DNA of 64,000 bases from Aurantimonas sp. Leaf443. Its GTDB lineage: Bacteria; Pseudomonadota; Alphaproteobacteria; Rhizobiales; Rhizobiaceae. The position numbers were made by a program, and so were the translations under genes. How positions within the stretch are numbered: the first letter of the stretch is position 1; the number at the start of each line of letters is the position of its first letter. The DNA lies in the NCBI RefSeq assembly GCF_001425575.1, contig NZ_LMRD01000001.1, positions 397,745 through 461,744 on the forward strand, given 5' to 3'. The notes under the pieces were generated by a model. It worked only from the letters and a program-made list of their open reading frames with translations, did no database searches and was not told where the DNA came from. This document shows positions 40,436 through 50,624 of this stretch, piece by piece.

Positions 40436-41656
40436 CTACTTGGCGAAGGCGGCGACGTCGCAGCCGCTCTGCTCGACCGAGAGATAGGCCTCGGCCCCCG
40501 GCACCTTGGCGACCTCGGTGTAATTGTCCCAGGGCGCCTTGGACTCGGCCGGCGTCTTCACCTGGAAGAGATACATATCGTAGACCATGCGCCCGTTGGC
40601 CTGCACCTTGCCGGACTTGGCGAAGACGTCCTCGACGGGCAGTTCGTGCATCTTCTTGGCGACGGCGTCGGTCTCGTCCGTGCCGGCGGCCTCGACGGCC
40701 TTCAGGTATTGCGAGACGGCGGAATAGGTGCCGACCTGGATCATGTTCGGCATGCGCTTGGTGCGCTCCATGAAGCGCTGGGCGAAGGCGCGGTTCTCGT
40801 CGCTCTGGTCCCAGTACCAGCCTTCGGTGAGGTTCAGCCCCTGCGCGGCCTCGAGGCCGAGGCCCTGGACCTCGGCGAGCGTGAAGAGGAGGCCGGCAAG
40901 CTTCTGGCCGCCCTGCACGATGCCGAACTCGGCCGCCTGCTTGATGGCGTTGGCCGTGTCGAGGCCGGCATTGGCGAAGCCGATGACCTTGGCTCCGGAG
41001 GACTGCGCCTGCAGGAGGAAGGAGGAGAAGTCGTTGGTGGCGAGCGGATGGCGCACGGAGCCGACGACCGTGCCGCCATTGGCCTTCACGAAGTCGCCGG
41101 TCTGCTGTTCCAGCGAATAGCCGAAGGCGTAGTCGGCGGTGAGGAAGAACCAGGTGTCGCCGCCAGCCTTCACGAGGGCGCCGCCGGTGCCGACGGCCAG
41201 AGCGTGCGTGTCGTAGGCCCAGTGGAAGCCGTAGGGGCTGCACTGCTTGCCGGTCAGTTCCGTCGTCGCCGCGCCGGTGGTGACGGTGATCTTCTTCTTC
41301 TCGCGCGACAGGCCCTGCACGGCGAGCGCGACCGAGGAGGTCGTCAGCTCCATGATGGCGTCGACGCCCTGCACGTCGTACCATTCGCGGGCGACGTTCG
41401 AGGCGATGTCGGCCTTGTTCTGGTGGTCGGCCGTGACGATCTCGATCTTCTTTCCGAGCACGGTGCCGCCGCGATCGTCGACCGCCATGCGCGCGGCCTC
41501 GACCGACCAGGTGCCGCCGAAATCGGCATAGACGCCCGACTGGTCGTTCAGGATGCCGATCTTGACGGTGTCGCCCGAGACCTCCTGGGCGCGGACCGCG
41601 CTCGACGTGAGAGCCAAGGCCGCGACGGCCGATACGAGGGATGCGCTGCGCATCAT
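40436..41656 (-). CDS. Periplasmic substrate-binding protein of the LivK/amide-type family (copy 2)
   Basis: A 406-residue paralogue of the downstream binding protein, with its own signal peptide (cleavage after SSAVRA, about residue 23). By eye roughly two thirds of positions are identical, including cysteine spacing at GKQCSPYGF and EQSGCDV. It is the first gene of the transporter operon. GGAGGA lies 7 bases before the first of two ATGs. Two receptors sharing one permease would widen the substrate range. Confidence 0.9.
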   Translation of the reverse strand: MMRSASLVSAVAALALTSSAVRAQEVSGDTVKIGILNDQSGVYADFGGTWSVEAARMAVDDRGGTVLGKKIEIVTADHQNKADIASNVAREWYDVQGVDAIMELTTSSVALAVQGLSREKKKITVTTGAATTELTGKQCSPYGFHWAYDTHALAVGTGGALVKAGGDTWFFLTADYAFGYSLEQQTGDFVKANGGTVVGSVRHPLATNDFSSFLLQAQSSGAKVIGFANAGLDTANAIKQAAEFGIVQGGQKLAGLLFTLAEVQGLGLEAAQGLNLTEGWYWDQSDENRAFAQRFMERTKRMPNMIQVGTYSAVSQYLKAVEAAGTDETDAVAKKMHELPVEDVFAKSGKVQANGRMVYDMYLFQVKTPAESKAPWDNYTEVAKVPGAEAYLSVEQSGCDVAAFAK

Positions 41657-41788
41657 GAAGGGATCCTCCCGAGATCGCGAGGGGCGTCCAGGGCGGCGCC
41701 TCCCAGCACCGTTCGATCCCTCGTCCCCCTTATCGAGTGCGGACCTTGTCGCAGCCGGCGCGAGGGGTCAAGCGCAGCTGCGAAACGC

Positions 41789-42235
41789 TCAACCGGTCCT
41801 TTCGCGGTCGCGGCGCGGCGGGGGGCGACGGTGGCGGGAGCGGTTCGCAACCCGGCCGGGAAGGCGGGCCATGTCCGGCGCGTCGCCGGGCGCGTCGTCT
41901 TCGCCGGAAAGGGCGCGATCCCAGCGGGCGAGGAGGATGTGGCGCGACAGGTCGTAGCGCGCGTCGCGGCGCCGCGCGAGACGGCGCTGCCCGGCGAGCG
42001 CGGCGGCGAGGAAGGCGGCGACCGCGACCCTCAGCGACGGCGCCAGCGCCCGGCCGTCGGGATCGACGGCCGCCCTTTCGCAGTCGGACGCCGCAAAGCC
42101 GGCCATGAGGAGCAGCCCGCGGCGGCGGGCGGCCTCGACGGCGGCCTCCCGTCCCGCCTCGCGCTCGCGCCGCAGCGCCGCCGCCTCAAGTTGCAGGAGG
42201 ATCTCGATCGAGGTCGCTGAAGGGGTCGCGCGCAT
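41789..42235 (-). CDS. Hypothetical Arg/Ala-rich protein (148 aa)
   Basis: A 148-residue frame beginning MRATPSATSIEILLQLEAAALRRERE, helical-looking for the first 100 residues and then a low-complexity Arg/Pro tail. GGAG lies about 9 bases before the ATG on the minus strand. It is divergent from the DnaA-domain gene across an 18-bp palindrome. High GC makes chance frames common here, so it may not be real, but no better frame occupies the stretch. Confidence 0.45.
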   Translation of the reverse strand: MRATPSATSIEILLQLEAAALRREREAGREAAVEAARRRGLLLMAGFAASDCERAAVDPDGRALAPSLRVAVAAFLAAALAGQRRLARRRDARYDLSRHILLARWDRALSGEDDAPGDAPDMARLPGRVANRSRHRRPPPRRDRERTG

Positions 42236-42244
42236 GGCCTGTGT

Positions 42245-42262
42245 CTCCGGTTGACCGGAGAA
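42245..42262. promoter_or_regulatory. 18-bp palindrome between divergent genes
   Basis: TCTCCGGTTGACCGGAGA: arms TCTCCGGT and ACCGGAGA are exact complements around TG. It lies 10 bases upstream of the minus-strand start at 42235 and 181 bases before the plus-strand start at 42443. It could be an operator or an mRNA hairpin. A TATAAA hexamer at 42333 is a possible -10 for the plus-strand gene. Confidence 0.4.
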
Positions 42263-42442
42263 GATTGGCGTGGCTCGACGGGCATGAGGAAAAAATACCG
42301 TATCGGACTCGCATCTCTGGGCCCATGGCGCCTATAAAAGTTCAGGCACAGCGTTCGGACAAGAGTGGAATAAGAAACATTTCCTATTATGGCGAATCTG
42401 CGCTATTGCTCGCTTGTCGTGCAATGCTTTCGGAGAGCCCAG

Positions 42443-42907
42443 ATGCAGCCAGGCCCGTTCGTTCCATCATCCGCGACCCTGCCGCGGCCCATGCCGCCGC
42501 GGCCGCCAAGCCTCGTTTCTTCGTCGCGGCCGCCCTTCACGCAGGCGACGCAAAGCCGGGGAAAACGCGACGCGGGCACGGGCCGGGCCGTCGATCTGCC
42601 CTGCCGGCTCTCGCGCGAGTTCGCCTCGATCTTCCTCGACGTGCCGATTCGCGCGCTCGAAGGCATTCGCCGCGACCGGCGGCCGATCTGCGAGGCGCGG
42701 CATGTGGCGATGTATCTCGCCCATGTCGCCTTCCAGCTGCGCCTGGAGGATGTCGCACGCTTCTTCGGGCGCGACCGCACGAGCGTCGGATATGCCGTGC
42801 GGCGGGTGGAGGACCGGCGGGACGACGCGGCCTTCGACGCGCTGCTGACGCGGATCGAGGACCTGGCCGGCGCGCTGCGCGAATCGATGGGGCGGAACCG
42901 GCCATGA
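42443..42907 (+). CDS. DnaA domain IV-like DNA-binding protein
   Basis: A 154-residue protein whose second half reads as a DnaA C-terminal DNA-binding domain: RHVAMYLAHVAFQL followed by LEDVARFFGRDRTSVGYAVRR (about residues 87-122). There is no AAA+ ATPase, so it is not the initiator. Such proteins occur in rhizobia as small regulators of unknown target. I chose the ATG with GGAG 9 bases upstream; the in-frame ATG at 42389 has none. Its stop overlaps the next start (ATGA). Confidence 0.8.
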   Translation: MQPGPFVPSSATLPRPMPPRPPSLVSSSRPPFTQATQSRGKRDAGTGRAVDLPCRLSREFASIFLDVPIRALEGIRRDRRPICEARHVAMYLAHVAFQLRLEDVARFFGRDRTSVGYAVRRVEDRRDDAAFDALLTRIEDLAGALRESMGRNRP

Positions 42908-43407
42908 GCGCGCCCGGCTTCAACGAGGAGGAATCGCCGCTCTACCGGCTGGCCACGCGGCCCGTGCGCGGGGGCGCGCCCTTCCTTTCGGCGGAGGAGG
43001 CGGAAGCGGGCGAGCGGCTGCGCGCCGACTTCACGCGCGGCAATCTGATGCCGGGCATCACCCAACGCTGGGACGGCACGCCGCGCGCCAGGGGTCCCTC
43101 CGGCGGCGCACGGGACCTGTCCGACAATGCGCTCGACGCGCGCCGCCGGGTGGACGCCGCGATCGCGGCGGTCGGCCCCGAACTCTCCGGCGTCCTCCTC
43201 GACGTCTGCTGCTTCCTCAAGGGGCTGGAGACGGTGGAGCGGGAGCGGCAATGGCCGGTCCGCTCGGCCAAGCTTCTCCTGAAGGCGGGGCTCGGCGTGC
43301 TCGCCCGCCATTACGGGCTGGGCCGCTCCACCCGGCGCGAGGGCCATATCCGGCGCTGGGCGGCGCCCGACGCGCGCCCGAGCCCGAACGGGCGGCCCGA
43401 AGGGTGA
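42904..43407 (+). CDS. DUF6456 domain-containing protein
   Basis: A 167-residue protein coupled by an ATGA overlap to the DnaA-domain gene. The DUF6456 core is clear: FLSAEEAEAGERLRADFTRG near residue 28, LSDNALDARRRVDAAI near 73 and GVLLDVCCFLKGLE near 97, ending with LGVLARHYGL. The pairing with a DnaA-domain protein suggests a joint regulatory role, possibly DNA binding. It ends three bases before the convergent sufE stop. Confidence 0.85.
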   Translation: MSAPGFNEEESPLYRLATRPVRGGAPFLSAEEAEAGERLRADFTRGNLMPGITQRWDGTPRARGPSGGARDLSDNALDARRRVDAAIAAVGPELSGVLLDVCCFLKGLETVERERQWPVRSAKLLLKAGLGVLARHYGLGRSTRREGHIRRWAAPDARPSPNGRPEG

Positions 43408-43410
43408 GGC

Positions 43411-43833
43411 TCAGGCGGCGGCGAGCGCCCGCTCGGCGTCTGCCTTGATGCGCCCGACCATCGAGCGCAGGCCGTTGGAGCGCTGGGGCGTCAGGTGCTC
43501 CTTGAGGCCGAGCCTCGCGAAGGCGGCCTCGGCATCCACGGCGAGGATTTCCGGCGCGCTGCGCCCGGAGAAGAGGGCGAGCGCCACGGCGACGAGGCCG
43601 CGCACGATATGGGCGTCCGATTCGCCGGTGAAGGTGAGGCGGGGCGGGCTGGCCCCGTCGCTCACGCTGTCGAGCCAGACCTGGCTGACGCAGCCGCGCA
43701 CCTTGTGGGCCTCGTCCTGCGTGCCTTCGGGCATGGGCGGCAGTGCCCGGCCGAGCTCGATGAGATAGCGGTAGCGGTCTTCCCAGTCGTCGAGATACTC
43801 GAAATCCGCCGTGATCTCTTCGAACGTCTGCAT
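43411..43833 (-). CDS. sufE: Cysteine desulfuration protein SufE
   Basis: A 140-residue SufE that accepts sulfur from SufS and passes it to the SufBCD scaffold. The catalytic cysteine is C48 in KVRGCVSQVWLD. Other matches are FEYLDDWEDRYRYLIELGR at the start and the GLKEHLTPQRSNGLRSM block. It is monocistronic here, away from a suf operon, as is common in rhizobia. Confidence 0.94.
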   Translation of the reverse strand: MQTFEEITADFEYLDDWEDRYRYLIELGRALPPMPEGTQDEAHKVRGCVSQVWLDSVSDGASPPRLTFTGESDAHIVRGLVAVALALFSGRSAPEILAVDAEAAFARLGLKEHLTPQRSNGLRSMVGRIKADAERALAAA

Positions 43834-43930
43834 CCGGCCTCCGGTGCGCCCCCGCGCATGAAGATGGGGCGATGCGGCCGCTGCGAGGAACGGCCTGCCG
43901 CACGGGATATAGGCGCGGTTTCCGCGCTTG

Positions 43931-44704
43931 TCAGGCCCGGGGGGCCGGGCGCGGGATCGGCAGCTTGACGACGCGGCGCGCCGGCGGGATGGCGGCCGGC
44001 GGCACCGGACGGGCACCGTAGCGGCGCGCGCCGTCCGGCGGGACCGAACCGGTGGCGAGGGGCTTGGCCGGCACGGCGGCCTGCGGCTCCATCGGGCGGT
44101 CGGCGGAGGCGAAGCGCCGGGCGACGTCGGGGCGGGGCGCCGCCGCGATCGCGGCCTTCGCGTCGGAAGCGGGGAGGGGCGTCCTCGGCTTCGGGGCGGG
44201 TGCCTCGGGGCGCGGGCCGGCGGCCGCGCGCGGGGGAGTCTCGACGCCGGGGCGCGCGGCAGAGACCGGGCCCGGCATGGGTTGGCTGCGCTGGATCGCC
44301 CCCGTCGGGAAGGCGCGGCTCGAGCCCTCGACGAAGGCGGCGGCCGCCTCGGCGGCCACGGGCTGCTGCGGGCGGACATAGAGACGCTCGCGGCCCGTGG
44401 TGGCGCCTTCGCTCGTCTGCGGCGGCCGCTTCTCGCCCGAGACGAGGGAGGAGGCGAGCGCCACGCCCTCGCCGAGCCGCTCGCCCGCGAAGGCGACGAG
44501 GGCGGTGCCGGCATGGCAGGCCATGGGCGCGCGCTCGCACAGGCCGCCGAGATCGGCGAGCGCGGCCTGCGCGCCCATGAGCGTGGTGAAGATCGACACG
44601 TCCTCGGCCGCCGGCGCGCCGTTCGACGGCGCCGTCGTGCCGCGCGGCAGGATCATCGCCGCGAGACCGAGGAAGAAGGCCGATTTCAGAAGGAAGCGGA
44701 TCAT
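43931..44704 (-). CDS. DUF5330 domain-containing protein with membrane anchor
   Basis: A 257-residue protein. A hydrophobic anchor at residues 5-20 is followed by the DUF5330 core (EDVSIFTTLMGAQAALADLGGLCERAPMACHAG, residues 35-66 in pieces, with two cysteines) and then a long Pro/Ala/Arg-rich tail. It probably faces the periplasm. Function unknown. It lies between sufE and a 396-base gap that leads to a histidine kinase. Confidence 0.78.
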   Translation of the reverse strand: MIRFLLKSAFFLGLAAMILPRGTTAPSNGAPAAEDVSIFTTLMGAQAALADLGGLCERAPMACHAGTALVAFAGERLGEGVALASSLVSGEKRPPQTSEGATTGRERLYVRPQQPVAAEAAAAFVEGSSRAFPTGAIQRSQPMPGPVSAARPGVETPPRAAAGPRPEAPAPKPRTPLPASDAKAAIAAAPRPDVARRFASADRPMEPQAAVPAKPLATGSVPPDGARRYGARPVPPAAIPPARRVVKLPIPRPAPRA

Positions 44705-44806
44705 GAAGCCTCGGCTGGCACGGGCGGCGCCTTTCGGCGAAGCGTGGACGCTGGCGGTGTCGTTGGCAAGGAGAGTGGCACGCCCTTTCCAAAGCAGCGT
44801 TCAGGG

Positions 44807-44839
44807 GATGCCGGCAATTTGTCTCGAATTGTCGGCATC
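44807..44839. other. Stable hairpin in the 396-base gap before the histidine kinase
   Basis: A 13-bp stem (GATGCCGGCAATT with AATTGTCGGCATC, one G-U pair) around TGTCTCG. No T-run follows. The gap 44705-45100 also holds a CtrA-like site (44998-45012) and a lone TTAACC half-site near 44915, and otherwise nothing I can name. Confidence 0.5.
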
Positions 44840-44997
44840 CGGGATGGCCGACGGGCGCTCCGGAGGCATCGAAGCCCTGTCCCGCAAGGTCTCGCGGGGC
44901 GGTAGGACATCGTTAACCATGAATAGGCGCAATTTGAGCGCCAAAGGCACAAGGCCAGTGTTTGGAGGCACTTGGCGCCGTTCACCCTTTGCCAAGC

Positions 44998-45012
44998 TTA
45001 TGCCTTCCTTAA
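44998..45012. promoter_or_regulatory. CtrA-like box upstream of the histidine kinase
   Basis: TTAT-GCCTTCC-TTAA matches the TTAA-N7-TTAA pattern in seven of eight positions. It lies about 90 bases before the kinase start. The kinase belongs to the class that acts upstream of CtrA, so feedback is plausible. Confidence 0.45.
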
Positions 45013-45100
45013 AGCGTCGCGCCCATCATGACGGCCAAGACCTGAAAGGCGCCGCCCCCGGGCGAGACGTCCCGGACGGTCGGCAGACGAGAGCGGGTGC

Positions 45101-46912
<1,812 letters not shown>

Positions 46913-47661
46913 CCCGCGTCGCCGCTTCATGGGACTTGTGAAACTGGTCGCCCTGCGCGCCGCCCTGGCGGTGCTGCGACGCCCGGCGCTCTCGCTCGGC
47001 GTCGCCGGCTTCGCCGCGCTCGCCGGCGGCCTCAGCGCCAACGCGCTTTACTATCAGAAGGGGCCCCATCCGCACCCGATGATGACGACGCGCGGCACGG
47101 CCGAGACCGCGACGGCCGCCGCGGTGCCGATGCCGCTCGTGCAGGCGGTGCAGGACGAGCTCGCCGAGATCGGCCTCTATGGCGGCGCGGTGGACGGGCG
47201 GCCGGGCATCCTGACGGAGGCGGCCATCCGCGTGTTCCAGAAGGAGCGCAACCTCACCGTCGACGGGCAGGCGAGCGAGGCCCTGCTGGCGGCCCTGCGC
47301 GAGCGCGCCCCTTCCAAGGGCGGGCGCGACCTGCAGGAAAGCGCGAGCCTCTCGCAGCGGCTCGGCGGCCTGGAGGAGACGGGAAGCGTGGCGCCGGTGC
47401 CGGCCAAGGCCGCTCGCGTCGAGCCCGATGTCGGCGCGCTCGACCGCGAGGATCTGGTACGGCGCATCCAGGCCGGGCTGACGGCCGCGCAGGTGGCCGA
47501 CCTCAATCCGGACGGCGTGATGGGAGAGAAGACGCGCGCGGCGATCCGCACCTTCGAGGCGCTGGAGGGGCTCACGGTGACGGGCTCGCCCGAGCCGCGC
47601 ATCCTGGAGCGGCTGATCGAGATCGGCGCGGTCCAGTAGCGCCGAGACCATCGCCATGCCA

Positions 47662-47689
47662 AAGGGGCGTCGGGCAACCGGCGCCCCTT
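47662..47689 (+). terminator. Intrinsic terminator with GCAA tetraloop
   Basis: A 12-bp stem with one G-U pair (AAGGGGCGTCGG with CCGGCGCCCCTT) closed by GCAA and followed by CGTCCTT. It ends the kinase/peptidoglycan-binding transcript and lies inside the longer form of the next frame, which supports the later TTG start of the DUF1491 gene. Confidence 0.75.
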
Positions 47690-47733
47690 CGTCCTTCGGG
47701 GGGGCCGACCGAAGAGCACAGGAGCCAGGCGCC

Positions 47734-48069
47734 TTGCGCATCACCAGCGACCTCTATGTCTCCCAGCTCCTGCGCCGCCTCTTTTCGGACGGGGGCTTTG
47801 CCGCCGTCGAACGGCGCGGCGCGGAAGCGGCCGGCGCGATCTTCGTGGTGGTGCGCGGGCGAGGGGGGGCGGTGCAGCTCTACGGGCCGGCCGTGCAGTC
47901 GATGTCCGGCGAGCGCGAGGAGGGCCGCCGCTTCATGCGCGAAGCGGCCGGGGACGACGCGGCCCTGTCGGCGCGCTTCGAGCGCGAGGCGCGCTTCGAC
48001 CCGGATTTCTGGGTGGTGGAGATCGAGACGGACGCGCCCGAACGCTATATCGAGATCGCCGAAGGCTGA
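47734..48069 (+). CDS. DUF1491 family protein
   Basis: A 111-residue protein of the DUF1491 family: RITSDLYVSQLLRRLF at the start, GAIFVVVRGRGGAVQLYGPA in the middle and FWVVEIETDAPERYIEI at the end. The TTG at 47734 matches where the family begins and has AGGAG 10 bases upstream; the in-frame ATG at 47656 would start before the terminator hairpin. Function unknown. Confidence 0.8.
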   Translation: MRITSDLYVSQLLRRLFSDGGFAAVERRGAEAAGAIFVVVRGRGGAVQLYGPAVQSMSGEREEGRRFMREAAGDDAALSARFEREARFDPDFWVVEIETDAPERYIEIAEG

Positions 48070-48097
48070 GCCTTACGCCGGATCGAACCGGGCCGCG

Positions 48098-49102
48098 TCA
48101 GGCCGAGCGGGCGTTGCCGTCGGCCTGGCCCGTGCCCGGCCGCCGGCCGAAGACGCGGCGATGGGGATGGCGCTCGCGGGAGCCGAGATCGTCGAGACGG
48201 GGCGCGAGCGAGGGCGCGGGACCGGCGGGGCGGGCGGGCAGCGACAGCGCCGCGCGGCAGGCGTCGATCTCGAGGGTGCGATAGGCGAGGCGCAGGGCCT
48301 CGAAGGCCTCGACGTCGCGGCCGACGCTCGGTTTCATGAGCATCACGATGGTGAGCGCGTCGGCGGGACCGGCATGGAGCGCCTTCAGCGCGAAGGCGAG
48401 AAGCCGTCCCTCCGCCTCCTCGCGCATGGCCGCGATCCTCTGTTCGGGGACCGCGAGGAGATGGGCGATGCCGCGATAGACGCCTTCGCCGTCGCCTGAG
48501 CGGGCAAGGCCCACGAGGTCGCCGATCGTCTGCACGGCGCCCGGATCGAGGAACAGACGCCCCGGGCGCACCATGCGGCGCAGCGCCTCGCGCGTCTCGG
48601 CGGCCGTCTGGGGCGCGGGCTGCAGGGTTTCGGAGACGGGCGGCTGCGACGGCTCGACGGCCTCGGGGAGCGGGGGCGCCACGTCGCCCGTCGCCTGCGG
48701 GGCGTTGGCGAGCCCGGCGCGGCCCGAGCGCCGGCGGGCGGCGATCTCGGCATGGCGCGCGTCGCCCTCGATCGCCATCGTGGCGAGGTCCGTCGCGGTG
48801 AGGCAGGGGCTGGCGAGAAGGAAGGGGGCGGAGACCTCGACGGGCGCGGCCAGCAAGCGCTCGACGAGGGCGCGCGGCACGCGCGGCGAACGGGAGAGGG
48901 CGGCGGCGAGCGTGCGCTGCGTTTCCGGCGCGATGCGGCTCCACAAGGGGGCCGCCAGGCGGCCAAAGTCGCGGGCCTGGGCTTCGGAGGGATTGCGCAG
49001 CGAGGCGTAGGTGGCGGCGGCCGCGGCGACGATCGTATCGAAGCCGTCGCGGCCCGCATTCGTTTCCAGAGACCGGTAGAGGCGCGGCTGGGCGTCCGTC
49101 AT
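48098..49102 (-). CDS. DUF2336 domain-containing protein
   Basis: A 334-residue protein of the alphaproteobacterial DUF2336 family, made of repeated helical pairs (LWSRIAPETQRTLAAALSRSPRVPRALVERL, residues 53-83 in outline) in the manner of HEAT-like repeats. The middle has an Ala/Pro-rich linker and the C-terminus is Arg-rich. No enzyme motif is seen. It is transcribed alone on the minus strand, and a lone TTAACC half-site lies near 49173. Confidence 0.8.
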   Translation of the reverse strand: MTDAQPRLYRSLETNAGRDGFDTIVAAAAATYASLRNPSEAQARDFGRLAAPLWSRIAPETQRTLAAALSRSPRVPRALVERLLAAPVEVSAPFLLASPCLTATDLATMAIEGDARHAEIAARRRSGRAGLANAPQATGDVAPPLPEAVEPSQPPVSETLQPAPQTAAETREALRRMVRPGRLFLDPGAVQTIGDLVGLARSGDGEGVYRGIAHLLAVPEQRIAAMREEAEGRLLAFALKALHAGPADALTIVMLMKPSVGRDVEAFEALRLAYRTLEIDACRAALSLPARPAGPAPSLAPRLDDLGSRERHPHRRVFGRRPGTGQADGNARSA

Positions 49103-49286
49103 GGTGATCCCGAATGGTTTGCGGTTCGTTTCCTTGATGTGAAGGATTAGGCAAGAGGTCTTAGCAAGCTGTTAACCGCCCCGGCCGGAACGGGCCCCGC
49201 CGCCCCGAAGCCGCCACGGAGAAAGCGCAGTGCGCGGCACTGTTGCCGGCCGGCAACTCGGGTTCGCCGGGCGCCGCGAAGCGTCG

Positions 49287-49907
49287 TCAGCCGGCGCGCG
49301 CGCCGGTGAGCGCGGCGGCCGGCGGGGCGGAGGGCTCGCATCGGATCGAGCGCAGGAAGGCTTCCACGGAAGGGCGCAGGCTCTCCTGCGCGACGAGGGC
49401 GCGCACCGTCAGATAGCCTTCGAGCGTCTCGATCTCGACGGGGATCGAGGTCTCGCTCTGCGATTCCAGCGCCGAGGCGCGGGCGTCGACGATCTCGTCA
49501 TGCGTGCCGACGAGAAGGTCGAACGCGCCGTCGACCGAGGCGCGGTCGTTGATGGAATAGAGGTTGTCGCCCTGGCGCGAATAGATCGAGCCCGACCAGA
49601 AGTCGGTGGGCTGGCCGGCATAGATGCGCACCGGACCGTCGGCGAGCGAGAAGCGGCAGCTCGCCGTGATGAAGGCGGGATCGACGAAGGCGAAGTTCTG
49701 CAGCCGCGAGCCGGCGGGCTGGGCCGCCGGGGAATCGCTTTGCGAGCGCAGCGGCTCCACCCGCACCACCTCGTACATCGCGCCGACGCGCGACAGGCGG
49801 CCCCAGGCGTTGTTGCGGGCGACGTCCGGCACCGTGAAGATCACGGCGATATGGACGACGACCGCCCCGAGAAGGCCGAGGACGAGGGCGAGGAGCAGCC
49901 TAGCCAT
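49287..49907 (-). CDS. Membrane-anchored DUF1254-like protein
   Basis: A 206-residue protein with an N-terminal membrane anchor (residues 2-24) and a periplasmic part of beta type (IYAGQPTDFWSGSIYSRQGDNLY). In rhizobia this family, annotated as DUF1254, follows a DUF1214 gene as here. The start overlaps the upstream stop by eight bases (ATGGCTAG). Its function is not known; it lies next to a penicillin-binding protein gene, also on the minus strand. Confidence 0.72.
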   Translation of the reverse strand: MARLLLALVLGLLGAVVVHIAVIFTVPDVARNNAWGRLSRVGAMYEVVRVEPLRSQSDSPAAQPAGSRLQNFAFVDPAFITASCRFSLADGPVRIYAGQPTDFWSGSIYSRQGDNLYSINDRASVDGAFDLLVGTHDEIVDARASALESQSETSIPVEIETLEGYLTVRALVAQESLRPSVEAFLRSIRCEPSAPPAAALTGARAG

Positions 49908-50484
49908 TGACGCAGGTCTCCCGCTGGATCGTGGGCAGGGCAAGGCTCGCCACGCCGCTCGCCGAACTGGCGGGCGTGTCGTAGAGCGTCAGCGCCAGGA
50001 TGAACCCGCCGTCCCCCGCCGTCGCCAGCCAGTTGCCGGGACGGGCCTGCGGCCCCAGCGCGATCCGGAACCCATTGTCCTCGGCACGCAGGAGGTCGCC
50101 GGAGAGAAGCCAGCCGGCGCGGCCCTCGCCCGGCTGGATCAGGCGCCCGTCGTCGGTATAGGGCACGAGCGTGAAGACCCGCGCGAGCGGTGTCTGCCCT
50201 TCGATGCGGTAGTTGCATTCGCGCCTGAGCTCGGCTCCGGCACTGTCGCGCTCGGCGAGGAAGACGATGCCCTCGCCGATGCCGAGCGTGAGATTGCCGA
50301 CCCGCGAGAGGAAGGCCTTGGAATAGGGATCGGCGCCCGGCGCACCGGCGAAGGGCTTGGCGTTCCACGGCCCGACGCGCACCGTGCCGATCTCGGAGGA
50401 TTCCTCCAGCGCCAGCTTCGCCGTCCAGCCGCCCAGGGCCAGCGCGATCGAGAGCGTGAGGAAGACGAGGAAGGCAAGGCGCAT
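49900..50484 (-). CDS. DUF1214 domain-containing exported protein
   Basis: A 194-residue protein with a signal anchor (residues 2-22) and the DUF1214 core: DPYSKAFLSRVGNLTLGIGEG near residue 52, ERDSAGAELRRECNY and the closing ASLALPTIQRETC. Two cysteines may form a disulfide. It is coupled to the DUF1254-like gene and lies 140 bases downstream of the penicillin-binding protein. Confidence 0.78.
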   Translation of the reverse strand: MRLAFLVFLTLSIALALGGWTAKLALEESSEIGTVRVGPWNAKPFAGAPGADPYSKAFLSRVGNLTLGIGEGIVFLAERDSAGAELRRECNYRIEGQTPLARVFTLVPYTDDGRLIQPGEGRAGWLLSGDLLRAEDNGFRIALGPQARPGNWLATAGDGGFILALTLYDTPASSASGVASLALPTIQRETCVNG

Positions 50485-50624
50485 TCGCCGGCACTCGATC
50501 GATCTGGGCGCCTGCCGAAGGACGGGCGGGGTGGAGGGCGGCGCCGGCAGTGCCGGCTTCAGCGTCGAGGGCGGCTTCTACACGATGCCGACGCGCGAGG
50601 ACACGCCCGGCAGGGGCGCCCGGC

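Noticed and set aside
42443-42907. Replication initiator dnaA / chromosomal origin
   Set aside because: Only domain IV is present, there is no ATPase and I saw no cluster of DnaA boxes.
44778-44795. Sigma-54-like TGGCACGCCC element before the histidine kinase
   Set aside because: The -24 half matches but the -12 part lacks the GC dinucleotide, so it is probably chance.
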